From Bradyrhizobium sp. AS23.2 (lineage in GTDB: Bacteria; Pseudomonadota; Alphaproteobacteria; Rhizobiales; Xanthobacteraceae), in assembly GCF_001908185.1 (NCBI RefSeq), contig NZ_LGHM01000023.1, forward strand, positions 1-42,926: a stretch of DNA of 42,926 nucleotides. The letters run 5' to 3'. Of the stretch, positions 8,099 to 17,145 are shown one piece after another; position 1 is the first letter of the stretch; each line of letters opens with the position of its first letter. Both the position numbers and the translations under genes were made by a program. The notes beneath the pieces are model-generated. The model searched no databases and had not been told where the DNA came from. It saw only the letters and a list, made by a program, of their open reading frames with translations.

Positions 8099-8635
8099 TC
8101 ATCCCGTTCGAAGCAGCTTGGGGCTGACGAACAGCACCAGTTTGCCGCGGCGGTAGGCCACGTCCTCCCAATCCTTGACGTCAAAGTCGAAGATCGCAAG
8201 CCCCGCGGTGGGCAGGTTGTGGGCGAGCGCCTTGGTGCCGGCGTGATCGCCGCCGCCCATCAGCATGAGCGCGACCTCGTGCATGCCGGGATTGTGGCCG
8301 ACCAGCAACAACCGCTTCGGGTTGGCCGGGACGGTTGCAGTGCGAACGGACTCCAGGATCTGCGCGGGATGGGCGCCATAGAGTTCCGGCAGGATCTCGA
8401 CCTGCGGCGCCGCGACGCGGTTCTCCATCGCGGTCCAGGCGATGTCCCAGGTCTGCCGGGCCCGGACCGCATGCGACACCAGCACGGTATCGGGGAAGGG
8501 CGGATGGGCGGCGATCCAGTCGCCGATCTGCGCGGCATCCCTGTGGCCGCGGTCGTCGAGGCGGCGATCCCGGTCACGGCCGCTCGGCGCGTCGGTCTCG
8601 GTCTTGGCGTGACGCAGCAGCATCAAACGGCGCAT
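8099..8635 (-). CDS. SixA-like histidine phosphatase
   Basis: A 178-residue member of the histidine phosphatase branch-1 superfamily. The catalytic RHG-type motif is at the N-terminus (MLLRHAKTE), with the second histidine in LLLVGHNPGMHE and the conserved arginine in SHAVRARQTWD. The size fits SixA-type phosphohistidine phosphatases, which act on phosphohistidine in phosphorelays; the true substrate cannot be told. It starts at the ATG at 8635, divergent from the FAD oxidoreductase at 8729. Confidence 0.85.
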   Translation of the reverse strand: MRRLMLLRHAKTETDAPSGRDRDRRLDDRGHRDAAQIGDWIAAHPPFPDTVLVSHAVRARQTWDIAWTAMENRVAAPQVEILPELYGAHPAQILESVRTATVPANPKRLLLVGHNPGMHEVALMLMGGGDHAGTKALAHNLPTAGLAIFDFDVKDWEDVAYRRGKLVLFVSPKLLRTG

Positions 8636-8728
8636 GGCATTCTCGAATCGTTACGCATCCAGAATAATCTACAGGCGCCGGTTGAGGACAAGGTGACAAG
8701 CGCCCGATCGGTCCTTTAAGAAAACGAC

Positions 8729-10186
8729 ATGAGTGAGACTTTCACAAGCGCGTCCCAGGAAGAAGCCGGCTGTCGTGAGCGCATGCGGCTGTCGTTCGAT
8801 CTCGACGCCGACATCTGCGTCATCGGGGCGGGGCTTGCCGGGCTCTCCATCGCGCTGGAGGCGGCCCGGCTGGGAGCCAGTGTCGCGGTGCTCGAGGGCC
8901 GCCATATCGGCTGGAACGCCTCCGGCAACCAACTCGGCACGGTGATGCCGGGCTTTGCACTGCCGCTCACCGAGCTGATCGAGCGCATCGGCTTCGAGGA
9001 CGCGCGCGAATTGTGGGCATTGTCGAAGGAGGGCGCGGAGTTCGTCCGCGCCAACGCAACGGAAGAGAACATGCCGGGGATCGGCCCAAGCGACGGCGTG
9101 CTTGAGGTCTCCAATGTCGATGCCGGCGACCGGCTGATCAGCCGGTTGCAGACGCTGAGCGAGGATTTCGACACCGAGGTCGAGGGCTGGCAGGCCGATC
9201 GCGTTCGCGAGGTGCTGAAGACCGATCACTACTTCCACGGCGTATATTATCCCCGGGCGTTCCAGGTCGACGGCCGCAAATATGTGCACGGCCTTGCTGC
9301 GCTGGCGCGGCGCGCCGGCGCGCGCATCTTCGAAGATACGCCGGTGGTCAGCATCGATCATTCCGGCGTCCGCAAGCGCATTGTGACGCCCTCGGCGCGG
9401 CTGCGAGCCACGCACATCGTACTCGCCGGCAACATCCATCTCGGCGCGCCCTTGAGGCGCCTGTCGGAGACGCTGCTGCCGGTCTGGCGCTATGCCGGGA
9501 TCACCGCGCCGCTCGGTGAGCGCGTGCATGAGATCATCGCCTTCAAGGGATCGGTGATGGATTCCGACGGCGTCGACCACTTCCGCATCGTCGACGGCGA
9601 CCGGCTGATGTGGGAGAGCCCGGAGACCACCTGGGCTGCGCGTCCGCAGCGGTTTGCGGGCGCCGTCAGGCGACGGATCCGATCCATCTTTCCGCAACTC
9701 GGCAATGTCGAGGTCACCGACATGTTCGGCGGTGCCACCGGTCAGACCGTGCATGGCATGCCGCAGATCGGCCAGTTGCGCAAAGGTCTGTGGGTGGCGA
9801 GCGGTTTCGGCGGCCACGGCATGAACACCTCGGCCATGGCCGGACAGTTGATCGCGCGCAGCATCCTGTGGGGCGACGAGCGCTGGCGGCTGTTCTCGCC
9901 GTTCGAGCTGGTCTGGGCGGGCGGTGCGACCGGACGCGTCGCCGGCCAATTGGTCGGGATCTGGGGCAGGGCGAGTTCGGCCGTCGCAGGCTCGCTTGCC
10001 CGCTACCGCGAACGGGCGCGGGTCAAGGACAGGGAACGCGAGGCGCGTCTGGCCTCGGCTAACCGGGCCGCCGGTACCGGTCCGCGACGTCCGCCGCCTG
10101 GTGTCCGGCCGCGGCCGACCCCGCCGCCGAAACCTGTGGCCAAGGAGGTGGAACCGGCTTCTCATGACCACAGCGTCTCGCAATAA
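8729..10186 (+). CDS. FAD-dependent oxidoreductase, DAO family
   Basis: A 485-residue protein of the D-amino-acid-oxidase-like (DAO) superfamily. The Rossmann fingerprint ICVIGAGLAGLSIALEAARLG is at residues about 30-50, and the C-terminal FAD segment reads GLWVASGFGGHGMNTSAMAG. The catalytic domain ends near residue 400. A tail follows with an amphipathic or hydrophobic stretch (RVAGQLVGIWG) and then a basic Pro-rich region (RRPPPGVRPRPTPPPKP), which is unusual for the family and could anchor it or bind a partner. The substrate is unknown. Confidence 0.85.
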   Translation: MSETFTSASQEEAGCRERMRLSFDLDADICVIGAGLAGLSIALEAARLGASVAVLEGRHIGWNASGNQLGTVMPGFALPLTELIERIGFEDARELWALSKEGAEFVRANATEENMPGIGPSDGVLEVSNVDAGDRLISRLQTLSEDFDTEVEGWQADRVREVLKTDHYFHGVYYPRAFQVDGRKYVHGLAALARRAGARIFEDTPVVSIDHSGVRKRIVTPSARLRATHIVLAGNIHLGAPLRRLSETLLPVWRYAGITAPLGERVHEIIAFKGSVMDSDGVDHFRIVDGDRLMWESPETTWAARPQRFAGAVRRRIRSIFPQLGNVEVTDMFGGATGQTVHGMPQIGQLRKGLWVASGFGGHGMNTSAMAGQLIARSILWGDERWRLFSPFELVWAGGATGRVAGQLVGIWGRASSAVAGSLARYRERARVKDREREARLASANRAAGTGPRRPPPGVRPRPTPPPKPVAKEVEPASHDHSVSQ

Positions 10187-10210
10187 GTTGAGAAAAACTC
10201 CGCCCGGAAG

Positions 10211-10238
10211 TGTAACGTCGGCCGTTAGAGCCCGTATC
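10211..10238 (+). promoter_or_regulatory. Possible ECF-sigma promoter for msrB
   Basis: TGTAAC (10211-10216), a 16-base spacer, and CGTATC (10233-10238) resemble an ECF-type -35/-10 pair and sit 35 bases before the msrB start. ECF factors control methionine sulfoxide reductase genes in several alphaproteobacteria. This is read by eye only. Confidence 0.3.
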
Positions 10239-10272
10239 TCAGGGCGTGGACTCCCCGCGCACGGAGAATGAG

Positions 10273-10785
10273 ATGTTTGACCGCCGCATCCTGTTGACGA
10301 CTGTCGCCGGCCTGTTCGGCCTTTCGGCCTTCCGCTGGCTGAGAGGGTCCCCGGCCGAGGCCGGAGAGAAGGCCGCGGAAAAGTTCGAGATCCAGAAGAC
10401 TGAAGCCGAGTGGCGCGCCCAGCTCACGCCGCAGCAATATGAGATCTTGCGCAATCAGGGCACCGAGCGGCCTGGCTCCAGCCCGCTGCTCAACGAGCAC
10501 CGCAAGGGCATCTTCGCCTGCGCCGGCTGCGACCTGCCGCTGTTTGCGTCTGATACCAAGTTCGAGAGCGGCACCGGCTGGCCGAGCTTCTACCAGCCGA
10601 TCGAGGGCAATGTCGGCAAGACCGAGGACCGTACCTACGGCATGGTTCGCACCGAGGTGCATTGCCGGCGCTGCGGCGGCCATCTCGGCCACGTCTTCGA
10701 CGACGGTCCGAAGCCGACCGGATTGCGCTACTGCATCGACGGTTTCGGGCTGGTCTTCCACCCGGCTGCTGCGTCGGCCACGTAG
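10273..10785 (+). CDS. msrB: Peptide-methionine (R)-S-oxide reductase MsrB, probably exported
   Basis: A 170-residue protein that reduces methionine-R-sulfoxide in proteins. Zinc ligands appear as CAGC and CRRC. The signature GTGWPSF is present, and the catalytic cysteine is C154 in LRYCIDG; the usual residue after Ile is Asn, here it is Asp. The N-terminus [20 protein letters not shown] looks like a Tat-type (RR) signal or anchor, so it probably acts in the periplasm. I chose the ATG at 10273 because of the GGAG seven bases upstream. It stands alone, ahead of the flagellar operon. Confidence 0.93.
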   Translation: MFDRRILLTTVAGLFGLSAFRWLRGSPAEAGEKAAEKFEIQKTEAEWRAQLTPQQYEILRNQGTERPGSSPLLNEHRKGIFACAGCDLPLFASDTKFESGTGWPSFYQPIEGNVGKTEDRTYGMVRTEVHCRRCGGHLGHVFDDGPKPTGLRYCIDGFGLVFHPAAASAT

Positions 10786-10801
10786 GCAGTTGTAGTTGTC
10801 A

Positions 10802-10895
10802 TTCCGGGGCGATGCGTAAGCATCGAGCTACGGTGCGCGATTGCGCATCTGAGAATCTCGAGATTCCGGGTTCGGTCCTGTGGACCGCCCCGGAA
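10802..10895. repeat. Inverted-repeat element downstream of msrB
   Basis: TTCCGGGGCG (10802-10811) pairs with CGCCCCGGAA (10886-10895). The interior carries an AATCTCGAGATT palindrome. This is a Bradyrhizobium-type dispersed intergenic repeat. Confidence 0.65.
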
Positions 10896-10907
10896 AGACC
10901 TAACGTC

Positions 10908-10958
10908 CCGGCAATTGTTGCCGGCCCGGCAATTGTGCCCCGGTCATCCGACCGGGGC
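10908..10958. terminator. Two tandem hairpins between msrB and flgE
   Basis: CCGGCAA-TTG-TTGCCGG (10908-10924) is a perfect stem of 7 pairs. GCCCCGGT-CATCCG-ACCGGGGC (10937-10958) is a perfect stem of 8. There is no long T tract, so termination strength is uncertain. Confidence 0.45.
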
Positions 10959-10997
10959 CTGTCTATTTAAGTCATTGATTTGTTGAGAGTACCCGCA

Positions 10998-11015
10998 TTG
11001 GCATAGCCTTTGCGA
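10998..11015 (+). promoter_or_regulatory. Sigma-54 promoter of flgEKL
   Basis: TTGGCATAGCCTTTGCGA has the -24 GG and -12 GC exactly 10 bases apart, with TTGGCA and TTGC matching the consensus TTGGCACG-N4-TTGC. It lies 62 bases before the flgE ATG. Hook genes of Caulobacter-type flagella use sigma-54 with FlbD. Confidence 0.75.
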
Positions 11016-11076
11016 CTGTCTCCTCCGATTGCGGCCATGCGTCGGCGCCGCCGAGATCGGATTTGGAGACAAAGTT

Positions 11077-12903
11077 ATGGGTATCTTCGATGCAATGAAC
11101 ACCTCGGTGGGTGGCCTGCAGGCGCAGTCCTTCGCGCTTCAGAACATTTCCGGCAACATCGCGAACTCATCCACCACCGGTTACAAGGGCATCGGGACCA
11201 GCTTCGTCGATCTCATTCCCGACGCCTCGGTGCCGAACAAGCAGGTCGCGGGCGGCGTGACGGCCAACGCGAAGGCCACCATCACCTCGCAGGGCACGAT
11301 CTCGTCCTCTGCTGTCGCCACCAATATGGCGATCACCGGCGACGGCTTCTTCTCGGTGCAGAAGGCGAGCGGCGTTGTCGACAACGTGCCGGTGTTCGAC
11401 GGCGTCAACTATTACACCCGCCGCGGCGACTTCCAGCTCAATGCCAACGGCAATCTCGTCAACGGCGCCGGCTACTATTTGATGGGCGTCACGGTGGATC
11501 CGAAGACGGGCAATCCGACCGGCAGCGTGCCGACGGTGCTGCAGTTCCAGAACAACTTTGTCCCGGCGCAGGCGACGAGCTCGATCCAGTACGGAGCGAA
11601 TCTGCCGACGCAGCCGAAGACGGTGGCGAGCTCCACTGCGGCGAGCGGCACGCTCGTGGCCTATGGTGGTCTCGATCCGGCTGACTTCACGTCGAATCCG
11701 CTGCCGGTCGGCTCTCCGGCTCCGCGCACGGATGCCACCAAAACTAGCCTGACGGGTGCCAACAACAGTCTGGGGGGGCCGATCACCGCAGCGACGAAAT
11801 TGTCGGGCACCGCGCCGAGCGACTCGCTGACAACAGGCTTTGCGGCAGGCGATACCATTATCGTCGGTACGTCCCCTGCGACGACGATCACGATTACCGC
11901 GGCGGGCGGCCTGCATGACGCGACGCACGTTCCCGCCGACGGCACCGTCGGCGACCTGCTTGCGGCGATCGGCACCGCCACGGGTGTAGCGCCGACCATC
12001 AACACCGCGAACGGTGCCATCACGTTCCACACCGGCACGGCGCAGGACCTCAGCATCCAGAGCACGGCGTCTGCGTTCTCCGCCTCCGCGCTCGGATTCA
12101 CCAGCCCGGTAAACCAGCCACGTGGCACCGGCACGGTCGGAACCGGTACGGTGATCGGCAGCGACGTCGACACCTTCACCAAGGAGTCGATCAGTGGCGG
12201 TGCGGTGACCGCCTACAACGCTGCCGGCACCCCGGTGAACCTGCAGTTGCGCTGGGCCAAGACCGACAGCGCCTCGCTCGGTGCGGGGCATTCCGACACC
12301 TGGAACCTGTTCTACCAGACCGACCCGAATGCGACCGGTACGCAGACCGCCTGGGTGAACACCGGCCAGGCCTTCACCTTCGCCAGCGACGGCTCGCTCA
12401 CCTCGCCGAGCGGCTCCGGCATCACCATCAACAACGTCAGCGTCAGCGGTCAGCAGCTCGGCTCGGTGGCCTTCAACATCTCCTCGGGCGGACTGACGCA
12501 ATATGCCACCACCAGTGGCGCGGTGACCATCAACACCATCACGCAGAACGGCTACGCGGCCGGTCAGCTTCGTTCGGTCTCTGTCAGCAACAACGGCCTC
12601 GTGATCGGCACCTTCTCCAACGGTCAGAACCTCGACCTTGCCAAGGTGACGCTGTCGCACTTCAACGGCACCAACTACCTCAAGGCGATGGACGGCGGCG
12701 CCTATGCGGTCACCGACCTGTCGGGTCCGGCGATCGAGGGGGCCTCAGGCACCATCAGCGGCTCGTCGCTGGAAGGCTCGAACACCGACATCGCCGACGA
12801 GTTCACCAAGCTGATCGTGACCCAGCAGGCCTATTCGGCCAACACCAAGGTGATCACGACGGCAAATTCGATGGTGCAGGACCTCCTGAACGTGTTGCGC
12901 TGA
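11077..12903 (+). CDS. flgE: Flagellar hook protein FlgE
   Basis: A 608-residue hook protein. The N-terminus MGIFDAMNTSVGGLQAQSFA with NISGNIANSSTTGYK is the rod/hook/HAP signature. The C-terminus EGSNTDIADEFTKLIVTQQAYSA with NTKVITTANSMVQDLLNVLR is typical of FlgE. It is longer than the usual 400 residues or so because of a central insert that includes a Flagellin_IN-like segment (about 240-342, containing LSGTAPSDS) also present in FlgL. A run of seven G at 11772-11778 lies at the edge of this insert. The ATG at 11077 follows GGAG. It is first in the operon flgE-flgK-flgL. Confidence 0.95.
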   Translation: MGIFDAMNTSVGGLQAQSFALQNISGNIANSSTTGYKGIGTSFVDLIPDASVPNKQVAGGVTANAKATITSQGTISSSAVATNMAITGDGFFSVQKASGVVDNVPVFDGVNYYTRRGDFQLNANGNLVNGAGYYLMGVTVDPKTGNPTGSVPTVLQFQNNFVPAQATSSIQYGANLPTQPKTVASSTAASGTLVAYGGLDPADFTSNPLPVGSPAPRTDATKTSLTGANNSLGGPITAATKLSGTAPSDSLTTGFAAGDTIIVGTSPATTITITAAGGLHDATHVPADGTVGDLLAAIGTATGVAPTINTANGAITFHTGTAQDLSIQSTASAFSASALGFTSPVNQPRGTGTVGTGTVIGSDVDTFTKESISGGAVTAYNAAGTPVNLQLRWAKTDSASLGAGHSDTWNLFYQTDPNATGTQTAWVNTGQAFTFASDGSLTSPSGSGITINNVSVSGQQLGSVAFNISSGGLTQYATTSGAVTINTITQNGYAAGQLRSVSVSNNGLVIGTFSNGQNLDLAKVTLSHFNGTNYLKAMDGGAYAVTDLSGPAIEGASGTISGSSLEGSNTDIADEFTKLIVTQQAYSANTKVITTANSMVQDLLNVLR

Positions 12904-12938
12904 TCGGCGCGTGACATAACCAAAGGCGGCTAGTCAAC

Positions 12939-14816
12939 ATGGGTTTGAGTTCAGCCCTCGCCAGTGCGATGAGCGGTCTGCGTGCCAACCAGGCCGCGCT
13001 CTCGATCGTCTCCTCGAACGTCGCGAATTCGCAGACGCCGGGTTACGTCGTCCAGACGCCGAACCAGATCGAGGTCACCACCGGCGACTTCGGTGCGACG
13101 GCGATGACGACCGGCGTCAGCCGGGAGCTCGACAGCTATGTGCTGAATCAGCTGCGTACCGAGACCGGCGGCAGCGGTTATGCCGACCAGATAGCCAACA
13201 TCCTGAAGCAGCTTCAGAATGTCTATGGCACGCCGGGCAACAGCGGCACGCTCGAAACCGCGCTGAACAATTTCACCACCGCGCTGCAGGCGCTGTCGAC
13301 GAGCGCAGGCTCGTCGTCCGCCCAGACCGTCGCCGTTGGTGCTGCGCAGGCGCTGGCGCAGCAGCTCAACACCACCACCAAGGGCATCCAGTCGCTGCGC
13401 TCCAACGTCGACCAGGACCTCGGCACCTCGGCGCAGCAGGCCAACGCGGCAATGCAGCAGATCGCCGACATCAACACCAAGCTCCAGGGGCTGTTGCCGA
13501 ACGATCCGACCGCCGCAACGCTGATGGATCAGCGCGATCAGGCGATCAATACGCTGTCGAAATATGTCGACGTTCGCGTCACGACCGACGGTTCGAACCA
13601 GGCCAACATCTACACCACCACCGGCATCCAGCTCGTCGGCGCCGGGCTCGCCTCGCAATTCTCCTTCTCGTCCGCCGGCGCCCTGTCGGCGACGTCGCTC
13701 TACAACACCGACCCGGCCAAGTCCGGGGTCGGCGCGCTGACCATCAAGCTGCCGAACGGCTCGTCGCTCGACGTCGTCGCCAACAACGTTGTCTCTTCCG
13801 GACAGATCGCGGCCGATCTGAAGCTGCGCGACCAGACGCTGGTGCAGGCGCAGAACCAGATCGACCAGCTCGCCGCGACGATGTCGAGCGCGCTCTCGGA
13901 CAAGACAACGGCCGGCAGCGCGGTCGCGGGTCCACCGGCCGGCTTCAACGTCGACCTCGCCGGTGCGCAGCCGGGCAACACCGTCAACATCACCTATACC
14001 GACACGACGACCAACACCCAGCGCCAGATCACGCTGGTCAACGTCACCGATCCGGCGGCACTGCCGCTGCAGAACGCCACCAATGCCAACCCGATGCAGG
14101 TCGGCGTCAACTTTTCCGGCGGCATGGGCGCGATCGCCTCTGCGCTGAACACCGCGCTTTCCGGCACGCATCTGACATTCTCCGCGGCTCCGTCGCCGGC
14201 GACGACGCTGAGGATCACCGATGACGGCACCGGCCTCGCCAAGGTCAATTCGTCCTCGATCACAAAGACGATCTCCTCGCTCACCTCGGGCAATCCGCAA
14301 CTACCACTGTTCACCGACGGCGGGCAGGCGCTCTACACCGGCGCGATCACGGCTTCGGGCTCGCAGATGACCGGCCTTGCCGGACGCATCGCGGTGAATA
14401 CGCAGCTGGTGACCGATCCGACCCGGATGTCGGTCTACAGCACCTCGCCCGTGACGCCCGCGGGCGACACCACGCGTTCGGACTATCTCTACTCGCAGCT
14501 CACTACGGCGGTGTACTCCTATTCGCCGCAGACCGGTCTCGGCTCGGCGAGCCAGCCGTTCCGCGGCAGCATTTCCAATTACCTCCAGCAGTTCCTGAGC
14601 GTCCAGAGCAATGCCGCGACCCAGGCGACCCAGCTCCAGCAGGGCCAGAGCGTCGTGGTCTCGACGCTCCAGGCCAAGTTCAACTCGACTGCCAGCGTCA
14701 ACCTGGACTCGGAGATGTCGAACCTAATCCAGCTTCAGAATGCTTATGCCGCCAACGCGCACGTGATGTCGGTGGTGCAGAGCATGATGAACACGTTGCT
14801 CCAGGCTCAAGCGTAA
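12939..14816 (+). CDS. flgK: Hook-filament junction protein FlgK (HAP1)
   Basis: A 625-residue protein located at the hook-filament junction. The N-terminus MGLSSALASAMSGLRANQAA with SIVSSNVANSQTPGYV is the HAP1 signature. The C-terminus VNLDSEMSNLIQLQNAYAAN with SVVQSMMNTLLQAQA carries the terminal coiled coil. The middle region (about 90-200) is a long helical segment (LAQQLNTTTKGIQSLRSNVD) typical of FlgK. It lies 35 bases behind flgE. Confidence 0.95.
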   Translation: MGLSSALASAMSGLRANQAALSIVSSNVANSQTPGYVVQTPNQIEVTTGDFGATAMTTGVSRELDSYVLNQLRTETGGSGYADQIANILKQLQNVYGTPGNSGTLETALNNFTTALQALSTSAGSSSAQTVAVGAAQALAQQLNTTTKGIQSLRSNVDQDLGTSAQQANAAMQQIADINTKLQGLLPNDPTAATLMDQRDQAINTLSKYVDVRVTTDGSNQANIYTTTGIQLVGAGLASQFSFSSAGALSATSLYNTDPAKSGVGALTIKLPNGSSLDVVANNVVSSGQIAADLKLRDQTLVQAQNQIDQLAATMSSALSDKTTAGSAVAGPPAGFNVDLAGAQPGNTVNITYTDTTTNTQRQITLVNVTDPAALPLQNATNANPMQVGVNFSGGMGAIASALNTALSGTHLTFSAAPSPATTLRITDDGTGLAKVNSSSITKTISSLTSGNPQLPLFTDGGQALYTGAITASGSQMTGLAGRIAVNTQLVTDPTRMSVYSTSPVTPAGDTTRSDYLYSQLTTAVYSYSPQTGLGSASQPFRGSISNYLQQFLSVQSNAATQATQLQQGQSVVVSTLQAKFNSTASVNLDSEMSNLIQLQNAYAANAHVMSVVQSMMNTLLQAQA

Positions 14817-14836
14817 CCAGTACAGGGCTCTGAAAG

Positions 14837-16714
14837 ATGTCGATCAGCAGCATCAACTACTCCTCGTCGGTTCTCGGCTCCCAGATCCGCAACATCAACC
14901 AGCAGCTCACCGACCTGTCGACGCAACTCTCGACCGGCAAGCTGTCGCAGAACTATTCCGGGATGGGCACCAACGAGGGCTTTGCAATCGCCTCGCGGGC
15001 GCACTTGTCGAACATCGCCGCCTATACCGACACGATCACCAACGTGAATGTCAGCATCAACCTCGCCAATACGGCGTTGCAGGCGCTGACGACCATTCGC
15101 AGCACTGTGCAGACAGGAGCCGCGAACACCGGGCAGGACCTCAACGTCAACGGACAGACGATTGCGCAGAGCACGGCCGCGGCCCAGTTCGGCTCGATGG
15201 TCGGTGTGTTGAACACGCAGGCGGGCAATCGCTACCTGTTCTCCGGAACGGCCTTCAACACCCAGTCGGTCGCCAATGCCGACGACATCATCAACGGCAC
15301 CACGACGCAGGCGGGCCTGAAGACCGTCATGGCCGAGCGCCAGGCCGCCGACCTTGGCACCAACGGCATGGGGCGGCTGGTGCAGACGCAGCCGACGCCG
15401 AGCTCGGTAAAGGTGTCGGAGGACGTCGCCGGCTCGCCGTTCGGGCTCAAGATCGCGGCAGTTTCTTCGACGTTGACGGGGGCAACCGTCACCGGCCCGA
15501 GCGGCTCTCCGGTGTCGTTCTCGGTTGATCTCAACGGCACCAACCCGAGCAACGGCGACAAGCTGAGCGTCAAGTTCACGCTGCCCGATGGATCGACCGA
15601 GCAGATCGACCTGACCGCGTCGACGGCCACGCCGACGCCCGCCGGCAGTTTTGCGATCGACTCGACCAGTCCGGCCAACACTGCCGCGAATCTCAATACG
15701 GCCCTCAACACAGCGATCACGAAGCTCGCCAATACCTCGCTGGTGGCGGCATCTGCGATCACGGCTGGCGACAATTTCTTCAACACCGCGAGCTCGGCGA
15801 TTGGCAGTGCCAAGACCAGCCAGGCGGCAACACCGATCAGCGGGGCGACCGCACTGTCCGGCACGGCTCCCTCGGACTCGATCTCGCCAGGCTTCTCCTT
15901 CGGCGACAGCATTACCGTCAACGGCACCACGCTGACCTTCGTCAATTCGGGCGCGACCGGTAATCAGCTCAATGTCACCGACAGTATCCAGACCCTGCTC
16001 AGCAAGATCGACTCGATCACGGGGACCTCGAAGCCGTCGGCGATCCACGGCGGCGCAATCACGATCAACACCGACGATGCGGCGAGCCTGAGCATATCGG
16101 GCTCGACTCCGGGCGCGGTGGCCGCGCTCGGTTCGCTCGGTTTCAGCTCGACCCCGGTGACAGCTACGCAGCCACCATTGCGCGTCGGCACTTCGCCCGC
16201 GAGCTCGGCGACAACGCTAGTCAACGGCTCGGCCAACACCGTGAAATGGTACACCGGCAATGACGGACCGGGCTCGGCGCGCTCCACCGCGGTGGCGCGG
16301 GTCGACGATTCCATCACGGTTCAATACGGCGCCCAGGCCGATGAGGATGCGATCCGGCGCCAGCTGCAGTCGATCGCCGTGTTCGGCACGTTCTCGACCT
16401 CGCCGACCGGGCAGTACTCGGGTGGGCAGATTGCGGCGTTGAGCCAGCGTACGGCCCAGGCGCTGACCAAGCAGCCCGGGCAGCAGCGCATCGAGGATAT
16501 CCAGACCGACATCGCCATGGCCCAGAGCACGATGAAGGACGCGACCACGCGCCAGACCCAGGCCAAGGTGCAGCTCCAGAACATCATCGACCAGGCGGAG
16601 TCGACCTCGCCGGACCAGGTGGCGAGCGAGATCCTGTCGCTGCAGAACGCGCTCCAGGCATCCTACCAGACCACCGCGAAACTCGCGGAGCTCTCGCTCG
16701 TCAAGTTCCTGTAA
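14837..16714 (+). CDS. flgL: Hook-filament junction protein FlgL (HAP3), extended
   Basis: A 625-residue flagellin-like protein. The N-terminal D0/D1 helices (NINQQLTDLSTQLSTGK, then ANTALQALTTIRSTVQTGA) and the signature NTQAGNRYLFSGT identify FlgL. The C-terminus ends in VQLQNIIDQAESTSPDQVAS and YQTTAKLAELSLVKFL. It is about twice the usual FlgL length: the central part holds extra surface domains, including a Flagellin_IN-like segment at about 335-440 that shares the nine-residue string LSGTAPSDS with FlgE. It lies 20 bases behind flgK and is the last clearly flagellar gene of the operon. Confidence 0.93.
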   Translation: MSISSINYSSSVLGSQIRNINQQLTDLSTQLSTGKLSQNYSGMGTNEGFAIASRAHLSNIAAYTDTITNVNVSINLANTALQALTTIRSTVQTGAANTGQDLNVNGQTIAQSTAAAQFGSMVGVLNTQAGNRYLFSGTAFNTQSVANADDIINGTTTQAGLKTVMAERQAADLGTNGMGRLVQTQPTPSSVKVSEDVAGSPFGLKIAAVSSTLTGATVTGPSGSPVSFSVDLNGTNPSNGDKLSVKFTLPDGSTEQIDLTASTATPTPAGSFAIDSTSPANTAANLNTALNTAITKLANTSLVAASAITAGDNFFNTASSAIGSAKTSQAATPISGATALSGTAPSDSISPGFSFGDSITVNGTTLTFVNSGATGNQLNVTDSIQTLLSKIDSITGTSKPSAIHGGAITINTDDAASLSISGSTPGAVAALGSLGFSSTPVTATQPPLRVGTSPASSATTLVNGSANTVKWYTGNDGPGSARSTAVARVDDSITVQYGAQADEDAIRRQLQSIAVFGTFSTSPTGQYSGGQIAALSQRTAQALTKQPGQQRIEDIQTDIAMAQSTMKDATTRQTQAKVQLQNIIDQAESTSPDQVASEILSLQNALQASYQTTAKLAELSLVKFL

Positions 16715-16721
16715 GGAAACG

Positions 16722-16740
16722 TTAAGGCGCCGTTAACCAT
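16722..16740 (+). promoter_or_regulatory. Perfect CtrA box before the enzyme operon
   Basis: TTAA-GGCGCCG-TTAACCAT matches the CtrA full site TTAA-N7-TTAA with the CCAT extension exactly. It lies 7 bases after the flgL stop and 43 bases before the ATG at 16783. It is placed to start a separate, cell-cycle-linked transcript for the downstream genes. Confidence 0.65.
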
Positions 16741-16782
16741 GCCTCTTTACCTCTTGGTGAGGATTGAGCGGGGCGGAGCCGT

Positions 16783-17135
16783 CTATGTCGGACAAGATGC
16801 AGCTGGTGGTGGCCACGCCGTGCTTCGGCGGGCAGGTGTCGAGCATTTACGCGAGCTCGATCTTCGCGCTCCAGCGCGCCGTGCACGGCATGTCCAATCT
16901 CGAGCACGACACGCTGGCCGCAAGCCAGAGCCGGTTCGCATTGTTCGAATGCATGATCGATCCGGCGACCGGTACGTATCTCTCCGAGGACTTCGCCTTC
17001 TGCAAGCGCTGGACTGACATCGGCGGCGAAATCTGGGCCGACATCCAGAGTTCGCTCGATCACGTCGGGCCGTCGGTATTCCACGGCGACATCGCCTCGC
17101 AATTCGCGCCGGCGCCCGCGGCCGATGCGGCGTGA
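16783..17135 (+). pseudogene. Internally deleted glycosyltransferase-like ORF
   Basis: A 117-residue open frame. Its N-terminus (MQLVVATPCFGGQVSSIYAS) looks like the first strand of a GT-A-type glycosyltransferase. Its C-terminus (LFECMIDPATGTYLSEDFAF, CKRWTDIGGEIWADIQSSLDHVGP, HGDIASQF) looks like the last 60 residues of the same family. The expected 170-190 residues between them, including the metal-binding DxD region, are missing, and the join is in frame near residue 38. This points to an internal deletion, so enzyme activity is unlikely. The frame is still open and is the first ORF behind the CtrA box. A short functional protein cannot be excluded. Confidence 0.6.
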
Positions 17136-17145
17136 GCCTTCCGGG

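Noticed and set aside
11167..12660. Long antisense frame over flgE, with similar ones over flgK and flgL
   Set aside because: Shadow frames from strong third-position GC bias; no start signals or family motifs.
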